Below, one piece after another: positions 61,776 to 64,000 of a stretch of DNA of 64,000 nucleotides. The translations under genes and the position numbers were made by a program. Source of the stretch: an uncultured Bacteroidales bacterium (GTDB taxonomy: Bacteria > Bacteroidota > Bacteroidia > Bacteroidales > Muribaculaceae); contig CADBDH010000023.1 in assembly GCA_902793405.1 (NCBI GenBank), forward strand, positions 1 to 64,000, given 5' to 3'. The first letter of the stretch is position 1; each line of letters starts with the position of its first letter. Under the pieces are notes generated by a model. It was not told the DNA's origin. It searched no databases and worked only from the letters and a program-made list of their open reading frames with translations.

Positions 61776-62672
61776 ATGAAAAAGATTACTCTATTACTTG
61801 CTGTTCTTGCCCTTGCCGTTGCGCAGGCTTGGGCGGCCCCAGTCATTGAAGTCGATGCCGAAAAGGTGGATTTTGGGCAGGTGGATGTAGGCTATCCTGT
61901 GACAGAGCGTTTCATGGTCAGCGGCTATGATCTCACCGATGACATCAATCTCGCCCTTACCGGACGTTATGCGGCAGAGTATGAGGTGACCCCTTCAACC
62001 ATTACCCCCGAGGCTGCCGCCGCCGGAGTCATCGTGAAAGTGACCTATAGTCCCCGTTCGGTATGGTCGACATGGGCGACTCTTGTCCTCTCGAGTGCCG
62101 ATGCCGACGATGTGACAGTATCGATTGTCGCCGATCCGCAAAGGAACGGTACCATCTTCGGCAACAACAATCAGCGTAATTATACCGCAGCTGTGGGCAT
62201 GGTCGATTATTCGGTCGAGGTAGCCAATTTTGCCGACGTCGAGATTCCCACCGACCCCAATCAGCCCGTCGTGAGGAGTTGGGGACCGGTTTCGGACAAT
62301 TACGAGATTTCAATCGAGGGTGATGACTGCTTCCATGCCAGAATCGTGAAAGCAAGTGAGATTTCCAACACGTGTACGGTGCGCATCAGCTACTCGCCCA
62401 GTGCCAGCGGCTCGCATCATGCTACCCTCGTGGTGACTTGCCATACCGCAGGCGTGCCTGATGTTCGCGTCCAGTTGAATGGCACTGCAACATTGCCGGC
62501 CTGGGGCGACCTGGATGGTGACGGCCGAATCACTGTTGCCGATGTGACCAACGAGATTGACGTCCTGATGGAAGGACGTGCTCCGTCGTCACAGGCCGAT
62601 GTCGATGGCGATGGCAACCTGAGCATCAGGGACGTATCCTCCCTTATCGACATGCTGACCGGCATCGAGTAG
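61776..62672 (+). CDS. secreted protein with ASH-type domain and two dockerin-like repeats
   Basis: The 298-residue protein has a signal peptide (MKKITLLLAVLALAVAQAWA) and then two immunoglobulin-like strand-rich segments (about 22-110 and 140-235). The first, VDAEKVDFGQVDVGYPVTER, is the pattern of ASPM-SPD-2-Hydin-type domains; the strand ending VKVTYSPRSVWSTWATLVLS agrees. The tail holds two dockerin units: DLDGDGRITVADVTNEIDVL and DVDGDGNLSIRDVSSLIDML. There is no T9SS tail. The gene follows a MITE-like element and has a terminator at 62699-62737. Confidence 0.82.
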   Translation: MKKITLLLAVLALAVAQAWAAPVIEVDAEKVDFGQVDVGYPVTERFMVSGYDLTDDINLALTGRYAAEYEVTPSTITPEAAAAGVIVKVTYSPRSVWSTWATLVLSSADADDVTVSIVADPQRNGTIFGNNNQRNYTAAVGMVDYSVEVANFADVEIPTDPNQPVVRSWGPVSDNYEISIEGDDCFHARIVKASEISNTCTVRISYSPSASGSHHATLVVTCHTAGVPDVRVQLNGTATLPAWGDLDGDGRITVADVTNEIDVLMEGRAPSSQADVDGDGNLSIRDVSSLIDMLTGIE

Positions 62673-62698
62673 CCCGGCAACCGTCAATAATGTCATTA

Positions 62699-62737
62699 CA
62701 GTCCACACGTGCACATGCCTTGTGGGCTGCTTTTTTT
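62699..62737 (+). terminator. Rho-independent terminator
   Basis: CAGTCCACA (to 62706) can pair with TGTGGGCTG (62721-62729), with a G-U pair, and seven T follow (62731-62737). Confidence 0.65.
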
Positions 62738-62792
62738 GCCTTGCATGGACCGTCTTAGGACAAAAAAATAAGCAAAAAGTGTTGTAAATGTG

Positions 62793-62823
62793 TTGTGTAG
62801 TTCAAAAATCGGTTGTATCTTTG
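62793..62823 (+). promoter_or_regulatory. promoter of the rpmB-rpmG operon
   Basis: TTG 62793-62795, 20 bp, TATCTTTG 62816-62823. The leader is about 300 nt, long for a ribosomal protein operon. Confidence 0.8.
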
Positions 62824-63128
62824 CAGCCGATTTCGCGGCACATGTCTTGCTGGCGATGATGCTCATGCGTTAGTCAAGTCAAGAGTGTGACACTTGATCG
62901 TTGAAACTTCGATGTCAAACGAGCGAGACACCCAATAGTTGTTCAACCCCCTGATGCCGGTGGGCTTCTCACACCGGTGGGGTAGAATGCCCTCTCCACG
63001 GTTGGATGTCCACACCCGGTTTATTGTGCTGCGCCTGTGTTTTTCTGTGTACAGGCAAGCATGTAGCACGCGAGTCGACAACGAGAGAATGTAAAACAAG
63101 AACAATAACTAAACAAAAATTAGAAACA
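62824..63128 (+). promoter_or_regulatory. long structured leader of the rpmB operon
   Basis: About 300 nt separate the promoter from rpmB. The middle (62945-62990) can fold: CCGGTG near 62958 pairs with CACCGG near 62972, and further GC-rich arms surround them. No ORF there looks real; a frame joined to rpmB from 63006 has no protein-like character. Ribosomal protein operons often have autoregulatory leaders, so this is a candidate, not a recognised class. Confidence 0.4.
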
Positions 63129-63386
63129 ATGTCTAAAGTTTGTCAAATCACCGGAAAGAAGGCGATCACGGGCAACAACGTGTCGCACTCCAAGCGCAGG
63201 ACGAAACGCAAATTCAACGTTAACGTCTTCAATCGCAAGTTCTTCTGGCCCGAGCAGGGTCAGTGGATTCGCCTGACCGTGTCGGCCTCGGGCTTGCGTA
63301 ACATTAACAAGATGGGTCTCGACGCCGCTCTGAAGAAGGCTGCCGAGGAGGGCCACCTCACTGAAATCCAAGTTATCAACCAGTAA
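63129..63386 (+). CDS. rpmB: 50S ribosomal protein bL28
   Basis: The 85-residue protein starts [20 protein letters not shown] at ATG 63129 and continues [20 protein letters not shown], the standard bL28 pattern for Bacteroidetes. An open frame runs 41 codons upstream but is not protein-like. It is the first gene of an operon with rpmG (17 bp downstream) and the damaged DUF4295 gene. Confidence 0.97.
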   Translation: MSKVCQITGKKAITGNNVSHSKRRTKRKFNVNVFNRKFFWPEQGQWIRLTVSASGLRNINKMGLDAALKKAAEEGHLTEIQVINQ

Positions 63387-63403
63387 GAAAGGAGTAACGT
63401 ATT

Positions 63404-63592
63404 ATGGCAAAGAAAGCAAAAGGCGACCGCGTGCAAGTGATTCTCGAGTGCACCGAGCAGAAGGGTACTGGCGTTCCCGGCATCAGCCGTTACATCACGA
63501 CCAAGAACCGCAAGAACACCACCGAGCGTTTAGAGCTCAAGAAATACAACCCCTATCTGAAACGCATGACCGTTCACAAGGAGATCAAGTAA
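63404..63592 (+). CDS. rpmG: 50S ribosomal protein bL33
   Basis: The 62-residue protein begins [20 protein letters not shown] and ends [17 protein letters not shown], the usual bL33 form. It has a single Cys rather than the zinc-binding Cys set, i.e. the zinc-independent variety. It lies between rpmB and the DUF4295 gene, as it does in most Bacteroidetes. Confidence 0.97.
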   Translation: MAKKAKGDRVQVILECTEQKGTGVPGISRYITTKNRKNTTERLELKKYNPYLKRMTVHKEIK

Positions 63593-63622
63593 TAACAACC
63601 CTTTAAACGACTATATAACAGT

Positions 63623-63718
63623 ATGGCAAAGAAAGTAGTTGCAACCCTTCAGACTGGTGAAGGACGCTCATGGAGCAAGGTGATCAAGATGGTTACAGGA
63701 CTGGCTCAAGTAATCTGA
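63623..63718 (+). pseudogene. DUF4295 (bL38-type) gene with internal deletion
   Basis: ATG 63623 gives MAKKVVATLQTGEGRSWSKV, IKMVTGLAQVI and stop: 31 residues instead of about 50. The start is the normal DUF4295 N-terminus. After KMV the sequence GTTACAGGACTGGCTCAAGTAA can be read in another frame as LQDWLK and stop, the expected C-terminal end (VQDWLK). About 55-60 nt between KMV and that end, including a frame change, are therefore missing. DUF4295 is, to my knowledge, the protein later called bL38 in the Flavobacterium johnsoniae ribosome. Real mutation or assembly error cannot be told apart here. Confidence 0.7.
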
Positions 63719-63735
63719 GGCCGTTCAACAATATC

Positions 63736-63774
63736 GCCTGCCCGCCCGCTGAGATGCTCAGCCCGCGGGCAGGC
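63736..63774 (+). terminator. terminator of the rpmB-rpmG operon
   Basis: GCCTGCCCGC (63736-63745) pairs with GCGGGCAGGC (63765-63774), with inner CTGAG/CTCAG. TTCGTTATG follows. Confidence 0.8.
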
Positions 63775-63835
63775 TTCGTTATGCCCCGACCGAAAAAACT
63801 TGTTTCCAAACCACGTGCCTAAAGCCTTTTTTAGT

Positions 63836-63843
63836 TACCTTTG
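63836..63843 (+). promoter_or_regulatory. -7 box of the thioesterase gene
   Basis: TACCTTTG 63836-63843, 19 bp before ATG 63863. The -33 box is not clear. Confidence 0.6.
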
Positions 63844-63862
63844 CGACTAAAAGGACGAGACA

Positions 63863-64000
63863 ATGGACCAGGACAAATACTTCTTTACGCTTGAGATTGC
63901 AGTGCGCGACTATGAACTCGACAGCGAGGGCATCGTCAACAACGCCATCTATCTGCACTATCTGGAGCACACGCGCCATGCCTTTGTCAAGCAGGAGGGT
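63863..64000 (+). CDS. 4HBT hotdog-fold thioesterase, N-terminal part
   Basis: The frame runs from ATG 63863 to the window end, 46 codons. It reads MDQDKYFFTLEIAVRDYELD, SEGIVNNAIYLHYLEHTRHA and FVKQEG. This is the start of YbgC-like acyl-CoA thioesterases; the pattern 'VRDYELDSxGIVNNxxYLxYLEHTRH' includes the Asp (in ELDSEG) that is catalytic in the family. The rest is outside the window. The natural acyl-CoA substrate is unknown. Confidence 0.88.
   Translation, partial: MDQDKYFFTLEIAVRDYELDSEGIVNNAIYLHYLEHTRHAFVKQEG

Noticed and set aside
63006..63128. Upstream extension of rpmB.
   Set aside because: The peptide is Cys-rich nonsense, and bL28 begins at MSKVC, codon 42 of that frame.

Overview
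The window comes from a gut-type member of the order Bacteroidales, plausibly Muribaculaceae or a relative; the exact family cannot be fixed from sequence alone. The grounds are: promoters of the Bacteroidetes form (TTG or TTTG, about 20 bp, TAnnTTTG) in front of many genes; few Shine-Dalgarno sequences; type IX secretion (T9SS) type-A-like C-terminal tails; BspA-like LRR_5 proteins; dockerin-like C-termini; DUF4421, TPR-membrane-HTH regulators, the PASTA-rluD pair and the rpmB-rpmG-DUF4295 cluster. Most of the window is G+C-rich housekeeping or envelope DNA, with AT-richer patches that look acquired. I see no rRNA, tRNA, CRISPR array or intact transposase.

Layout. 1-4.2 kb: end of a cupin gene, rluD and its PASTA partner, a small unknown gene, a cluster of palindromes, and a CDF cation exporter. 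4.3-12.9 kb: a TPR/AraC regulator, a large T9SS cargo protein and an M6-type metalloprotease with dockerin repeats, ending in a scar of two broken genes (TfoX-like and CDF). 12.9-24.2 kb (minus strand): GH2 beta-galactosidase, kdsB, a LUD protein, a YqaA/DedA membrane protein, a CE1-like esterase, DUF169, a DUF4143 ATPase with its own palindromic repeats, and a dicarboxylate transporter followed by a porin. 24.5-32.2 kb: T9SS cargo, LRR protein, mutY, a lipoprotein, a dockerin protein, nadE. 32.3-38.1 kb: tamB overlapping a DUF4421 outer-membrane protein. 38.2-46.1 kb: LRR-dockerin protein, tsaD, a thioredoxin-like gene bracketed by a duplicated tsaD 3' end, a second TPR-HTH regulator and a CotH protein. 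46.4-53.8 kb: an accessory region with a phosphoesterase, a WYL-like remnant, and a compact AT-rich three-gene operon (DUF1848; methyltransferase-Sel1-LRR fusion; PD-(D/E)XK-like DUF6602), followed by decayed mobile-looking DNA. 53.9-64 kb: Ste24-type protease, lipoprotein, cinA, a DUF559 nuclease gene sandwiched between two 180-bp palindromic direct repeats, a winged-helix protein, a candidate small RNA or microprotein, two dockerin proteins near MITE-like sequences, and the rpmB-rpmG-DUF4295 operon in which the third gene is damaged.

How the parts relate. Much of the coding capacity builds the cell surface: T9SS cargo, dockerin-tagged secreted proteins, TamB, porin, KDO activation, lipoproteins and the CotH protein. 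Two regulators with periplasmic TPRs sit beside such genes. The observations most worth following are the DUF559/repeat unit, the DUF1848-fusion-DUF6602 operon, a 23-bp-periodic direct repeat shared by two dockerin-gene upstream regions, and the gene-end duplications that bracket tlpA and the 4.2-12.6 kb segment.
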